The notes beneath the pieces were generated by a model. The model did no database searches, had not been told where the DNA came from, and saw nothing but the letters and a program-made list of their open reading frames with translations. 64,000 nucleotides of DNA from Marinobacter changyiensis (GTDB lineage Bacteria > Pseudomonadota > Gammaproteobacteria > Pseudomonadales > Oleiphilaceae): contig NZ_VZZZ01000002.1 in the NCBI RefSeq assembly GCF_009193265.1, positions 431,824 through 495,823 of the forward strand, in the 5' to 3' direction. The position numbers and the translations under genes are program-made. Positions 21,583-30,846 of the stretch are shown in pieces. The first letter of the stretch is position 1. The number at the start of each line of letters is the position of its first letter.

Positions 21583-21599
21583 GATTCCGCAACTGGTCT

Positions 21600-21773
21600 G
21601 GTAGGCAAGGGCTGATGCCGTTGGCGATACCCAGTTTCCGGGAAATCTGCGTCAGTTTATGTCGCAGTGGGCCGGCCCCAACGATCAGCAGCCTTGCCTC
21701 AGTGAGATGCTTGGTAATTATCTTAAGCGCCTTCAGCATCATACTTTGGCTCTTGATCGGATTCAGGCACGAA
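21600..21773 (-). pseudogene. Glycosyltransferase GT4 fragment
   Basis: Minus-strand translation reads KVSCLNPIKSQSMMLKALKI then ITKHLTEARLLIVGAGPLRH, the middle of a GT4 domain (K-x-x-x-x-L-L-x-A, L-L-I-V-G-x-G-P-L). A TAG stops the frame just upstream, and homology fades after LGIANGI. Too short to work; it marks a lost glycosyltransferase gene between the beta-helix and decarboxylase genes. Confidence 0.65.
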
Positions 21774-22019
21774 ACCTTCTATGTCCAAAAGTGCCTGTCG
21801 CGTTGCTTCGGAGATGTCTACAATAGAATTAGGAGATTTGGAAGAGAAGGCTTAAGAGTTGACGCTTTCAGCTTGTTAAATGGCCAGATCGTCTCAATAG
21901 GGATGTCTTCCTGTCGAGCCGCTTGCCAAATGACCGACCTGTCGCAGCAGAAAGAAACGTGGCGTTATTCGTAAATGGAAGGCCGATGCAACGAACAGTC
22001 ATAATGTCAGGGAGGGTAT

Positions 22020-22967
22020 ATGAGTAGTATTCTTGTTACCGGCGGCGCCGGTTTTCTCGGCTCACATTTGTGCGAGCGTCTGTTGGCTGAGGGTCACGAA
22101 GTAGTTTGTGTCGATAACCTATATACCGGTCAGAAGCGTAATATTGCCCACCTGCTGGCCAACCCTTATTTCGAATTTATCCGTCATGACATCACCTTCC
22201 CACTTTACCTGGAAGTCGATGAAATTTATAACATGGCGTGTCCTGCCTCGCCGGTTCACTACCAGTTCGACCCGGTACAGACTTTGAAAACCAGTGTTCA
22301 CGGCGCCATCAACGTGTTGGGGCTGGCCAAGCGTATAAAAGCCAAGGTCTTGCAGGCATCAACCAGTGAAGTTTACGGTGACCCGGAAGAGCATCCACAG
22401 ACCGAGGCCTACTGGGGGAAGGTCAATCCTATTGGTACCCGCTCCTGTTATGATGAGGGCAAGCGTTGTGCTGAAACGCTGTTTTTTGATTATCACCGTC
22501 AGCACAATGTAGAGATCCGGGTGGCTCGGATTTTCAATACATACGGCCCGAGAATGCAGGAAAACGATGGCCGGGTTGTCAGTAACTTCATCATTCAGGC
22601 GCTCAAAGGTGAAGATATCACGCTTTATGGAGACGGGAACCAGACTCGCAGCTTTTGTTATGTCGACGACTTGATCCGTGGACTTATCAGCCTCATGAAC
22701 ATGCCAAATGGTACGACAGGGCCAGTCAACCTGGGCAATCCGTTCGAGTTTACAATTCGTCAACTCGCAGAGCGGGTAATAGAGCTGACTGGCTCCAGGT
22801 CAGGGGTAAAGTTCCTGCCATTACCTCAGGATGATCCGCGTCAGCGCAAGCCGAGCATCGAGTTGGCTCGGAAACTATTCGACTGGCAACCGACCCTTCA
22901 ATTGGATTACGGCCTGGGTGAGACTATAGCTTATTTCGAAATGGTGCTTAGAAAGGGCCAAACCTAG
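22020..22967 (+). CDS. UDP-glucuronate decarboxylase / UDP-xylose synthase-like SDR
   Basis: 315 residues, GGGAGGG before the ATG. The NAD-binding [10 protein letters not shown] (8-17) starts an extended short-chain dehydrogenase fold. The active site is T-S-E-V-Y-G-D with Y-D-E-G-K downstream ([13 protein letters not shown]), and [10 protein letters not shown] and DGRVVSNFI are typical of UXS enzymes, which convert UDP-glucuronate to UDP-xylose and CO2. The R-S-C-Y-D-E-G-K-R form separates it from dTDP-glucose dehydratases. It would supply UDP-xylose to the glycosyltransferases here. The UDP-glucose dehydrogenase that would feed it is not in the window. Confidence 0.92.
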   Translation: MSSILVTGGAGFLGSHLCERLLAEGHEVVCVDNLYTGQKRNIAHLLANPYFEFIRHDITFPLYLEVDEIYNMACPASPVHYQFDPVQTLKTSVHGAINVLGLAKRIKAKVLQASTSEVYGDPEEHPQTEAYWGKVNPIGTRSCYDEGKRCAETLFFDYHRQHNVEIRVARIFNTYGPRMQENDGRVVSNFIIQALKGEDITLYGDGNQTRSFCYVDDLIRGLISLMNMPNGTTGPVNLGNPFEFTIRQLAERVIELTGSRSGVKFLPLPQDDPRQRKPSIELARKLFDWQPTLQLDYGLGETIAYFEMVLRKGQT

Positions 22968-23008
22968 CTAAGTCTTTTTGGTATGGCCCTGACTTGGCCG
23001 TTGGGCAG

Positions 23009-24016
23009 TCAGGGCGTCAGCTTTCCCAATATTTTCAGGAACAACGCCGACAGGTCCCGAGTCCTCAAAAAGAGCCATCGGTTCACTGCACCGTTTGTGA
23101 ATTTAGGGTAGTCCTCTTGACGTAGCTGATCAAAAATCGCCTGCCATTCATTTGCGATCTGGTCATTAGTGTAGTCGGCGGCTTTGGCTTTCGCCGCGTC
23201 GAGCCTTTGGGCGAACCTCGTCGGGTTGTTTTTCAGGTACCGGACTTGCTCCTTCAGGTGCTCGTAGCTATTGATGAACACTGCTTCTTCCGGATCATCC
23301 TTAGCACACTCATCCAGGAACGCAGACTCCCGTGTACAAAACGGCAGGCATTGGGCAAGCCAAGTGTTATAGAGCTTGGTTGCTGGCTTGTTGTAATAGT
23401 GAGTTCCCCTGAAATCCCGACAGAAGAGAACGGCATCGGTGTTTTCGAAATTGTCCCATTCCTGCATCTTATCGACTACGCGCCATTCAATATCGAGATC
23501 AGATAAAAAGTATCGCCAGTCATCTGATCGCAGCTCCGGTGTCAGGTTATAGTCGAGCCCGAAATAGGAGAGACAGTTTAGCTCAGATGCGCGATCAGGG
23601 TTCCGTTCCCGCAAACCGGGCTGTGGCCAGTGATGCACGAAATAGGTGTTTGCGGGCCAGAAAAATTGATAGAAAGATCGTCTTCCTTCACGGGTGGTTT
23701 GAGCTTTATTCTGACATATATGTGCCTGAGCGTAGGGATGGCGGCCCCAGTCTGCTTGTATGCAAACCAGCAACTGATCAGGAGCAGGCGAAAACGAAGC
23801 ATCAAGCAGTGCTCTGTGGCTTATGACTATTCCGGCGCGCCCGCGTACGTCATGGGTCAATTCTGTCTTGATACCGTGATCTCGCAGCAACAGATATGTT
23901 TGTAAGGTCCAGTTGTAGTACCCCTCACCAAACCCTCTCCAGCGGGTGTCGTAAACGTCGGGCACATCATCCGGCCATTTTTTTTCTGGGATGTAAAAAA
24001 AAATAGGGATCGACAT
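23009..24016 (-). CDS. Unrecognised exopolysaccharide-cluster protein
   Basis: 335 residues, AGGAAT upstream of ATG. No signal peptide or long membrane segment. GIVISHRALLDASFSPAPDQ and LVCIQADWGRHPYAQAHICQ look like the alternating strand-helix of a Rossmann-type glycosyltransferase N-domain, and TKLYNTWLAQCLPFCTRESA resembles the donor-domain region where GT-B proteins read 'K-x-x-N-x-x-x-x-x-x-P'. This suggests a divergent glycosyltransferase, but I cannot name the family. It lies between the decarboxylase and the ligase-like gene, on the ligase strand. Confidence 0.65.
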   Translation of the reverse strand: MSIPIFFYIPEKKWPDDVPDVYDTRWRGFGEGYYNWTLQTYLLLRDHGIKTELTHDVRGRAGIVISHRALLDASFSPAPDQLLVCIQADWGRHPYAQAHICQNKAQTTREGRRSFYQFFWPANTYFVHHWPQPGLRERNPDRASELNCLSYFGLDYNLTPELRSDDWRYFLSDLDIEWRVVDKMQEWDNFENTDAVLFCRDFRGTHYYNKPATKLYNTWLAQCLPFCTRESAFLDECAKDDPEEAVFINSYEHLKEQVRYLKNNPTRFAQRLDAAKAKAADYTNDQIANEWQAIFDQLRQEDYPKFTNGAVNRWLFLRTRDLSALFLKILGKLTP

Positions 24017-24137
24017 TTTTCAGATTCCTTTTTGCAAGATCAGGCAATGAACGACCTTCTAATTGACTCTCAGCTTGATTATGTGCGCGTGACTGATGCA
24101 TTTGCGCATTTTCATGTTGGTCACCCGGTAGCTTAGC

Positions 24138-25439
24138 TTAATCCGAGTCGGCTGGTATTGCATTGGTATGTCTCAAGTGCGTCGTAATCAGAAAAACAGC
24201 GAGAAGGTAATAAAATGGCTCAAACAGCATAAGATTTAAGAATTGTGAGCCGACGAAGAACCCTAATAGCGAGGTGGATGTTGCTTCTCTGGTGATATCA
24301 GTAAGACTGCTCGGTGTCTTTAAAGAAAGTCGTACTTTATCCCTGCGATTAACAAGAAAAATGTAATAAAATATAAATAAATATAGGAGCCCTGAGATCA
24401 CGCCAGAGTCTACAGAAAATTGGAGTAAAGTATTATGTGCGACCAGTCCTTTTTCATAGCCATAGTCTGGCGTAGCTTGCTGAAATTGCCCTGTACCTAC
24501 ACCTAGCAAAGGGTAGTCTGAAATAATCTCTAAACCGACTTTCCAGGAGACAACACGCGGGTCTAGAGCTTCGGCCTCCGTCGCCGTTTGCTCTTTCGCT
24601 ATTGTGTTCTCGGTGCGGTTCAATATCATGCCACCCTGGTCACTGGCGGAAAGTATCAATGCTGCCAGTAACGCCACCGATACAACTTTCGATCTGAAGC
24701 GCCAACCAATGAAAAGCGTGACAATGGCCAAAGATAGTAAACCACCGCGGGATCCGGTCAGGAAAACCGCGTGCCAGAGAAAAGGTATGGTTATCCAGAG
24801 TGAAAACTTAATTAACTTGTTACGAATATATACCGCCATGTAAAAAATGAAGGGCATGGCCGTAACGAACATCAATGCAAATGCATTGGTATCAGCATAT
24901 ATGCTGCCGGGCCCCCTAAGGCGGCCATCGATTTGGTGCTGCCAGAAACCGCCTGTCAGGTACTGCATGTTTGCCCAGTAGGTAAAATAGATCGACACTG
25001 CGACAATAACCATTGCAAAGAATCGCAGCTTGCGCTGAGAATCGATGGCCCCAACAGCAATCAAGTAAAAAAGAACCATCGTATTAAACAGGTCCAGAAT
25101 GAAACCTGGTGAGAACATGTTGGAAGGTATCGAATGTCCTGCGTACGGTGAAAACAGGTGTGATAGATGCGCAAGCACCCAAAGTCCTATTACGCAATAG
25201 GTCTGCGAATTCCTGTAGCGGACGAATGAAATATTGCCACTAGCAACCGCCAGTAGGAAGCCAAGAAGTGTACTGGCAGATACAGCCATTGAGATTGGAA
25301 GATCATTAAAAATCCATGGCCAGATGTGCTGAGGCGATAGCAAGCCAAGAACATAGTAAGCGCAGACACCAACCCAGGGGCGGAATAATGCAATAATGCA
25401 TGTGCTGCCGGTTATCAGGAGCAGGGCAATTGTCAGCAT
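24138..25439 (-). CDS. O-antigen ligase/polymerase-like membrane protein, exosortase-locus type
   Basis: 433 residues with about ten to twelve membrane segments. The N-terminus (ALFRPWVGVCAYYVLGLLSP, then QHIWPW) matches my knowledge of the 'probable O-glycosylation ligase, exosortase A-associated' family. The later GSRGG and the periplasmic loop with YPLLGVGTGQFQQATPDYGY and HNTLLQFSVDSG are the Wzy_C/WaaL signature. Such proteins join lipid-linked glycans to an acceptor or polymerise them. The exosortase and PEP-CTERM genes 6-9 kb away support this assignment. The gene ends 121 nt upstream of the next minus-strand gene. Confidence 0.87.
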   Translation of the reverse strand: MLTIALLLITGSTCIIALFRPWVGVCAYYVLGLLSPQHIWPWIFNDLPISMAVSASTLLGFLLAVASGNISFVRYRNSQTYCVIGLWVLAHLSHLFSPYAGHSIPSNMFSPGFILDLFNTMVLFYLIAVGAIDSQRKLRFFAMVIVAVSIYFTYWANMQYLTGGFWQHQIDGRLRGPGSIYADTNAFALMFVTAMPFIFYMAVYIRNKLIKFSLWITIPFLWHAVFLTGSRGGLLSLAIVTLFIGWRFRSKVVSVALLAALILSASDQGGMILNRTENTIAKEQTATEAEALDPRVVSWKVGLEIISDYPLLGVGTGQFQQATPDYGYEKGLVAHNTLLQFSVDSGVISGLLYLFIFYYIFLVNRRDKVRLSLKTPSSLTDITREATSTSLLGFFVGSQFLNLMLFEPFYYLLAVFLITTHLRHTNAIPADSD

Positions 25440-25866
25440 GCCAGGGCCAGATGTGCGCGGGACGAAGTTCTCACTGCCATAATGTTGGTTGTATCCCGTT
25501 ACAAATTCTGATCGGACGTCCAGGGTGACTGACCGCGATTAAAGCCTAGTCAGACATTAGCATGTTCAAGCAAATAGTCGAGTTCATACCTCGAAGATCA
25601 ACCCGGGTCAGATGCTTATAGAAGATACGAATCCCGGTGCGCCGGTGACTTGCGGATGGCTGCTGATCTGGCACATGCCGATGTTGGGGGTGTGGACACG
25701 TTAGTCGTAAAGTTTGCCACACTATCTGGGGGCGATAGTCGACGCTTCCTTAATAAACTGCGACTCATTGTAATTGTCGAGATCTTCTATCCCGGGGAGA
25801 CAGAACGCAGTCGACAAACGGCTGGCGCTGCCCGGGATGGGCAGGCCAGAAGGTTGTCAGGAAATA
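25440..25866. other. Intergenic stretch without a recognised gene
   Basis: About 430 nt between two minus-strand genes. An imperfect hairpin at 25821-25848 (CTGGC-GCTGCCC / GGGCAG-GCCAG) lies 3' of the calcium-repeat gene and might end its transcript, but it lacks a T-run. A short plus-strand frame (25650-25970) has no recognisable family. The promoter of the ligase-like gene should be here; I cannot point to it. Confidence 0.45.
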
Positions 25867-27819
25867 CTATTCTACGATGTACTCTATGGAATCCGAAAAC
25901 GTACTCTGCAGCCCGCTGGAGTCGACTACCTGCATCGAGAAGTACCAGGTGCCGGAGTCCAGGTCACTGATCTCAGCGCTTGTTGCGCTTCCTGCGGCGG
26001 TAATGCTCTGATTCTGGTTAGCCTGATCCTGGCCGTAGCGGATCTCGTAATAGTCGATCTCTGCGAGGGAAAGGGAGCTGCCATCGGCACGCAGCAGAGG
26101 CGCGGTCCACGACAATGTCACCGCGTTGGTAGCAGTCTCCGGCGCCGGTTCGGGCTCCGTAGTTACCGGTTCCGCAGTTATCGGTTCCAGAGTCCAGGGA
26201 TCGAGATCGCTCTGGTAAGCCTCCAGGTTGGACACACCGTCTGGATTTGATGAGTCGTTGGCGTCATTGGTCCAGGGATCGAGTCCGTAGGCAAGTTCCC
26301 AGGTGTCCGGGATGCCATCGCCATCGGTATCCTGAGAGCTGGGTTCTGTTGGGTCTGGCGCTGTGATGGTTTGGCTGGCACTTACTTTCTTGCCATTGGC
26401 AAGGCGGGTGATGCTCAGCTGAGCCTCGGCGTCATCCGCACGCTCGTAATACTCTTTGGTGAGCAGAATGGTTTCCTGGGCCCCCAGTGTAATGGTATGG
26501 CTGTAATCCGTAGCAGCTTGATCCTTCCATTGATCAATGACCAGGTTACCGTCCAGGTAAAGCCGAACGCCGTCATCAGTCAGGGTCGTGAACTGGTATT
26601 CCTCGGTCCCGCTTGAGTGAGGCGCAGTAAACATCCCGCTCCAGCGAGTGCTGAAATTGTCAACGGGCAGTTCCGCCATGGGCTGGCCGCTGCCCCAGCT
26701 AAAATCAACGGTCGCATCCTGGCGTGACAGCACAAAGCTATTAAAATCCGTTCCCTCGAAGTATTGCCCGATAAAGCCGGCAACCTGAGAAGCTGATGAA
26801 ACCGGCTCAGAGTCAGCTGTTGCCGGTGCATCTGCTGGATCGCTGGGGTCGGTATTTGCCAGATACTCGTCCAGGTTGCTGAAGCCGTCACCGTCCATGT
26901 CCTGATTGGCGTCTGAAGAGTCCAGCGGATCAAGTCCATAGGCGACCTCTGCGCCATCAGGGATTCCATCGGCATCCGAGTCCGGGTCGTTCTCCCGGGT
27001 TCCCATCAGGAACTCGTCCGCGGCGTTCAGCAGGTCATTGTCCGGGTCGGAGATTGCATCATCCGGATTGCTGGGATCGAGGCCGTGGATGACTTCCCAG
27101 TTGTCGTAGATACCGTCCTGGTCTTTATCCAGGAAAGGGTACTGAGGGTTAAAATTCAAACCTTCTTTACCATCCAGAAAGCCGACCCGATAACCCTGTG
27201 AGTAGGCCTTCTCGGTTGCGTCCTGGTCCACGGGCGCGGTAGCCTCGGAGTGCCCGAGGGAGGCAATGAAACTACCCCCAATGACCTGTTGTGGTATCCC
27301 GGGGCCTTCCCAGGCAACGCTGAAATGGTCGTCGCCTGAGGCCTCTTTATGCCGGATCTCGAAGTAATAGCGCTGACCCGCAGAAAGTTCCATAAGGCCG
27401 GAGGTTTGGGATCCGTACTTGGTATATTCGTCAGGTTTCGTCCAGCCCGTGACCGATGCAATCGATGTCGCCGCGGCAGGATCAGAGGATGTGCTTAACC
27501 AGAACTGAGCCTCATCGTCGCCGGCGACGAAAAAGGTATAGACGCCATCGGTGGGGGGGATGATGTAGCCCCTGACCAAAGACCCGTAATTGCTTCCCCG
27601 GTTCAGGGGGCTCCGCAGTTCCGTCAGTTCGTTTAACTGGTCGGGATTATCCGGGTAGGCGTCCAGCGCAATTAGCTGGTCGACGCTAACGCCGCTCACG
27701 TTGTCCCAGTAACCGGCTTGCACCATACCCGGTTGGCTGGTTGTTGACGCGCTCACAATTTGAGGTACGCACATTACTGCAATAGCACTTCCGAGCCCGA
27801 GAGCTTTGGTTATTGACAT
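25867..27819 (-). CDS. Secreted PA14 / calcium-repeat / FN3 protein, copy A
   Basis: 650 residues from ATG 27819 (GGGAA six nt upstream); an in-frame TTG lies four codons earlier. Signal peptide MSITKALGLGSAIAVMCVPQ with cleavage near SAS. Domain order seen: PA14/GLEYA-like (about 25-190, ending FSVAWEGPGIPQQ); EF-hand/TSP3-like calcium repeats (about 215-335, D-x-D-x-D-G-I-x-D); a second PA14-like domain (about 345-480, DDGVRLYLDGNLVIDQW); another calcium repeat; a Pro/Glu/Thr linker; a C-terminal FN3 domain (about 565-650). Probably a matrix or carbohydrate-binding surface protein. It has no PEP-CTERM tail. The gene at 28999 shares its signal peptide, calcium repeats, linker and FN3 but lacks both PA14 domains. 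Confidence 0.85.
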   Translation of the reverse strand: MSITKALGLGSAIAVMCVPQIVSASTTSQPGMVQAGYWDNVSGVSVDQLIALDAYPDNPDQLNELTELRSPLNRGSNYGSLVRGYIIPPTDGVYTFFVAGDDEAQFWLSTSSDPAAATSIASVTGWTKPDEYTKYGSQTSGLMELSAGQRYYFEIRHKEASGDDHFSVAWEGPGIPQQVIGGSFIASLGHSEATAPVDQDATEKAYSQGYRVGFLDGKEGLNFNPQYPFLDKDQDGIYDNWEVIHGLDPSNPDDAISDPDNDLLNAADEFLMGTRENDPDSDADGIPDGAEVAYGLDPLDSSDANQDMDGDGFSNLDEYLANTDPSDPADAPATADSEPVSSASQVAGFIGQYFEGTDFNSFVLSRQDATVDFSWGSGQPMAELPVDNFSTRWSGMFTAPHSSGTEEYQFTTLTDDGVRLYLDGNLVIDQWKDQAATDYSHTITLGAQETILLTKEYYERADDAEAQLSITRLANGKKVSASQTITAPDPTEPSSQDTDGDGIPDTWELAYGLDPWTNDANDSSNPDGVSNLEAYQSDLDPWTLEPITAEPVTTEPEPAPETATNAVTLSWTAPLLRADGSSLSLAEIDYYEIRYGQDQANQNQSITAAGSATSAEISDLDSGTWYFSMQVVDSSGLQSTFSDSIEYIVE

Positions 27820-28258
27820 AGATTCCCACAAAAATTTGGTCTACAAATAAGATCGGGCATTATCATAACGACAAAGGTATATTGCCATTAGCGTTCTGTA
27901 ACATTTTTTAAATGCGGGATGATATTTTGTAAAATTTAAACAACGATATAGTTTTTAAAAAGACTCATGTATTTAAAATACATATGTAAACAGCGCTGTT
28001 TAAGTTGCTCTGCTGATTAGACTTTCAGCCCGTCTTTGTGTCACGGATTAAAAGTGGTTTGTGTATAATCTCACATTACATAAAAATCATTTTCAGTCCG
28101 TCGGAATGTCCCAGTGTCAGCAGGCGGCCGGAATCGGCGTGCTGATAATGCCTCGACCCGCTGGACTATTTTACTTGTCAGTAGAAAAAGAGAATTTTTC
28201 AGTAAGCGGCGGCTGTTGTTAATTTCGTCTGGTTTTTATAAACAGTGGTGCGGGTAAC
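27820..28258. promoter_or_regulatory. Conserved duplicated spacer A
   Basis: Non-coding here, yet closely conserved with 29632-30071. It holds a palindrome at about 27967-27983 (ATGTATTTAAAATACAT), a plus-strand TATAAT at 28064-28069 with an extended TGTG, and two nested pairable arms (CCAGTG 28111 with CGCTGG 28159; TCAGCA 28117 with TGCTGA 28140). It should also contain the minus-strand promoter of the calcium-repeat gene. Confidence 0.6.
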
Positions 28259-28860
28259 CTAATAGCCCGTGCCTGCCTCGTAAAGCCGCTGGTATTGCTT
28301 AACCATTTTTGCAACTGAGAATCGGTCGCGGAATCGCTGTTTGGCCTTTTGAGCCCTCTGTTTGCGTTTGGCCAGCTGCGAAAGAAGCAGCTTCAGTGCA
28401 CCGGTGAATTCACCCAGGTTATCACTTTCAGTCAGGATGCCGGTTTCGTCGTCAGCGACGATTTCCGGGGTTCCGCCCACACGGGTAGCGACCGTCGGTA
28501 TGCCCAGGCTCATGGCTTCAAGAAGTGTCATCGAGGTGCCTTCGGTGAAGGAGAGCAGCCGGAAGATATCCATAAGGCCAAGGAAGTCGGCAGGTTGTGA
28601 TTGGAAGCGTGCAAAGATTACTGAATTACTGAGCCTCCTAGTTTTAATTTGTTTGCCAGTGCTTCCAGGTTTCCACGTTCGGGGCCGTCTTCAACGATAA
28701 TAAGTCGCACCGATTTTAGGACATCGTTACACCTTGTTTTTTAGGCGTCCAGCTTAGTGATGAGTTGGCGGATGATCTGTTCGTTTCCACCGAAACCCAT
28801 GTTGAAGGTTATATGAAAGCTTCAGATCGTTTTTATAAGATCTGCCTTGCGCGCGCAGCA
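28259..28860 (-). pseudogene. Broken GT4 glycosyltransferase, copy A
   Basis: The C-terminal ~104 codons are open and match the intact gene at 38698 (FTEGTSMTLLEAMSLGIPTV, then TRVGGTPEIVAD). Further upstream on the minus strand, remnants of the N-terminus (FNMGFGG then EQIIRQL) appear after a large internal deletion and frame breaks, and the original ATG is now AAG before GCAGATC. The piece holding the E-x7-E motif alone cannot catalyse transfer. Confidence 0.88.
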
Positions 28861-28938
28861 CCTTTGTTATGGACGCCAAGGGTCTGATTATAGGGGGCAT
28901 TACTAATCGTTGTTAGCTGTGCCGCGTACCAACATCAT

Positions 28939-28962
28939 AAAAAAACCAGCAAAGAAGCTGGC
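28939..28962 (-). terminator. Rho-independent terminator of calcium-repeat/FN3 gene copy B
   Basis: On the minus strand a CCAGC/GCTGG stem with a 6-nt loop is followed by seven T. It lies about 40 nt past the stop codon. Confidence 0.8.
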
Positions 28963-28998
28963 CATCCCTGGCAGCGCTAGTCGGTTGACATGGAAATA

Positions 28999-29631
28999 CT
29001 ATTCTATGATGTGCTCAACTGGCTCCGAAAACACGCTCTGCAGCCCGCTTGAGTCGATTACCCGCATCGAAAAGTACCAGGTGCCGGCCGCCAGGTCACT
29101 GATCTCGGCGCTTGTGGCGTCGCTCGGGGCGGTCATGCTCTGGTCCTGGCTAGCCGGATCCTGGCCGTAGCGCATCCCGAAATGGTCAATCTCTGCGAGG
29201 GAAATGGAGCTGCCGTCGGTACGCTGCAGGGGCGCGGTCCACGACAATGTAAGCGCATTGGCAGCAGGCTCCGGCGCCGGTTCAGGCTCCGTAGTTACCG
29301 GCTCAGAGTCAGCTGTTGCCGGTGCATCTGCCGGATCGCTCGGGTCGGTGTTTGCCAGGTACTCCTCCAGGTTGCTGGAGCCGTCGCCATCCATGTCCTG
29401 GTTGGCGTCTGAAGGATCCAGCGGATCAAGTCGATAGGAGAACTCGACACCATCGGGGATACCGTCGCCATCAGTATCGGGATTGTTCGGCTTCGTTCCG
29501 AGCCAGGCCTCCTCCTGGGCGGTTAGCAGATCATTGTCACGATCCGAGCTGGTTGTTGATGCGCTCGCAATTTGAAATGCGCACATTATTGCAATAGCAC
29601 TTACTAGCCCGAGGGCTTTGGTTATGGACAT
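28999..29631 (-). CDS. Secreted calcium-repeat / FN3 protein, short copy B
   Basis: 210 residues from ATG 29631 with GAGGGAA six nt upstream. Same signal peptide opening as copy A (MSITKALGLVSAIAIM), then two to three calcium-binding repeats (SDRDNDLLTAQEEAWLG, DTDGDGIPDGVEF, DMDGDGSSNLEEYLANT), a Pro/Glu/Thr linker and a C-terminal FN3 domain very close to that of copy A. Both PA14 domains are missing: the signal peptide is joined directly to the calcium repeats, so a clean internal deletion (or an ancestral short form) is likely. The frame is intact with its own terminator, so it may still be expressed. Confidence 0.82.
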   Translation of the reverse strand: MSITKALGLVSAIAIMCAFQIASASTTSSDRDNDLLTAQEEAWLGTKPNNPDTDGDGIPDGVEFSYRLDPLDPSDANQDMDGDGSSNLEEYLANTDPSDPADAPATADSEPVTTEPEPAPEPAANALTLSWTAPLQRTDGSSISLAEIDHFGMRYGQDPASQDQSMTAPSDATSAEISDLAAGTWYFSMRVIDSSGLQSVFSEPVEHIIE

Positions 29632-30071
29632 AGATTCCCTCAAAAATTTGGTCTACAAATAAGAGCGGGGCATTGTCATTGCGAGGGAGGTATATTGCTA
29701 TGATCATTCTGTAACGTTTTTTTAAGTGCGGGATGATATTGTATGAAATTTAAACGACAATATAGTTTTTAAAAAGTCATGCATTTAAAATACATATGTA
29801 AACGACCCTGTTTAAGTTGTTCTGCTGATTAGACTTTCAGCCCGTATTTATGTCACGGATTAAAAAAAGTTTGACTATAATCTCAGATTACAAAAAATTA
29901 TTTTCAGTCCGTCGGAATGTCCTAGTGTCAGTAGGCGGGTCGGGATCGGCGTGCTGATAATGCCTGGGCCCGCTGGACTACCTGGCTGTCAGTAGAAAGA
30001 GAGAATTTTTCAGTAAGCGGCGGCTGGTGTGTTAATTTCGTCTGGTTTTTAATAGACAGTGGAGCGGGAGC
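29632..30071. promoter_or_regulatory. Conserved duplicated spacer B
   Basis: It retains the near-palindrome (ATGCATTTAAAATACAT), the plus-strand TATAAT (29876-29881) and the pairable arms (CTAGTG 29922 with CGCTGG 29971; TCAGTA with TGCTGA). Changes relative to spacer A inside the arms turn Watson-Crick pairs into G-U pairs rather than breaking them. Confidence 0.6.
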
Positions 30072-30846
30072 TTAATAGTCCGCTCTTGCCTCGTAAAGCC
30101 GCTGGTACTGCTCGGCCATTTGTGCCACTGAGAACCGTTCGCTGAATCGCTGTTTGGCCTGGTGAGCCATCCGGTCCCGTTTGGCCGGCTGTTCAAGAAT
30201 CAGCATCAGTGCACCGGTGAATTCGTCCAGGTTATCACTTTCAGTCAGGATGCCGGTTTCGCCGTCAGCGACGATTTCCGGGGTTCCGCCCACACGGGTA
30301 GCGACCGTCGGTATGCCCAGGCTCATGGCTTCAAGAAGTGTCATTGACGTGCCCTCGGTGAAGGAGGGTAAAAGAAAGACATCCATCAAGCTGGGGTAGT
30401 CAGCGGGTTGATGAAGCGGGCTTTCTTCCGGTGCTGGTCCGGATGAAAACGGCCGTGCTCAGTAAACATCACCCTGGCACCGGTACCCCAGTGGGCGAAC
30501 CAGCCATAGGTGTAGGGGGAGTATTGATGGCAATAGACGATATCGAAGTTGCCACTTTTTATGAGACTCCTCAGCCAGAAAATCTTATGAGACCCCTCAG
30601 CCAGAAAATCATTTTCAGATCGAGGCCCGCTGCTCGTTGTCTGGCGTGGATTTTTAGTCCTTGTTCAGCTTCCAGGGTTTGCCCGATCGCTCCCACATCG
30701 CCATCGATACAGGCAATTTCGCACTGGAAGCCTGCTGGATCAAATTTGGTAACCAGTTGGCGGATAACCTGTTCGGTGCCACCGAAGCCCATGTTGAAAG
30801 TTATTTGAAGTACTCGGGTGGGACAGGCCGCATCCTTATGGCTCAC
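30072..30846 (-). pseudogene. Broken GT4 glycosyltransferase, copy B
   Basis: Two open pieces of one gene. The 91-codon N-terminal piece reads VLQITFNMGFGGTEQVIRQL, then CEIACIDGDVGAIGQTLEAE. The 105-codon C-terminal piece reads FLLPSFTEGTSMTLLEAMSL then GIPTVATRVGG. The middle third (about residues 130-270 of the intact gene at 38698) is deleted, and a 26-nt tandem duplication (30561-30612) disrupts the N-terminal piece. Non-functional by inference. Confidence 0.88.
30561..30612. repeat. 26-nt tandem duplication
   Basis: Two adjacent copies of ATGAGACTCCTCAGCCAGAA plus six nt, with one substitution. It lies within the broken GT4 copy B and shifts its frame. Confidence 0.85.

Larger units (their letters stand above)
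25867..28905 (-). repeat. Tandem duplication unit A
   Basis: This unit holds the large calcium-repeat/FN3 gene, a ~430-nt spacer and a broken GT4 gene. The same order recurs in unit B immediately beyond it. Spacer and gene ends align closely, with many substitutions and small indels, so the duplication is not recent. Confidence 0.8.

Noticed and set aside
21615-21974. 119-codon plus-strand open frame
   Set aside because: It lies opposite a GT4 remnant and has no recognisable domain or ribosome site.
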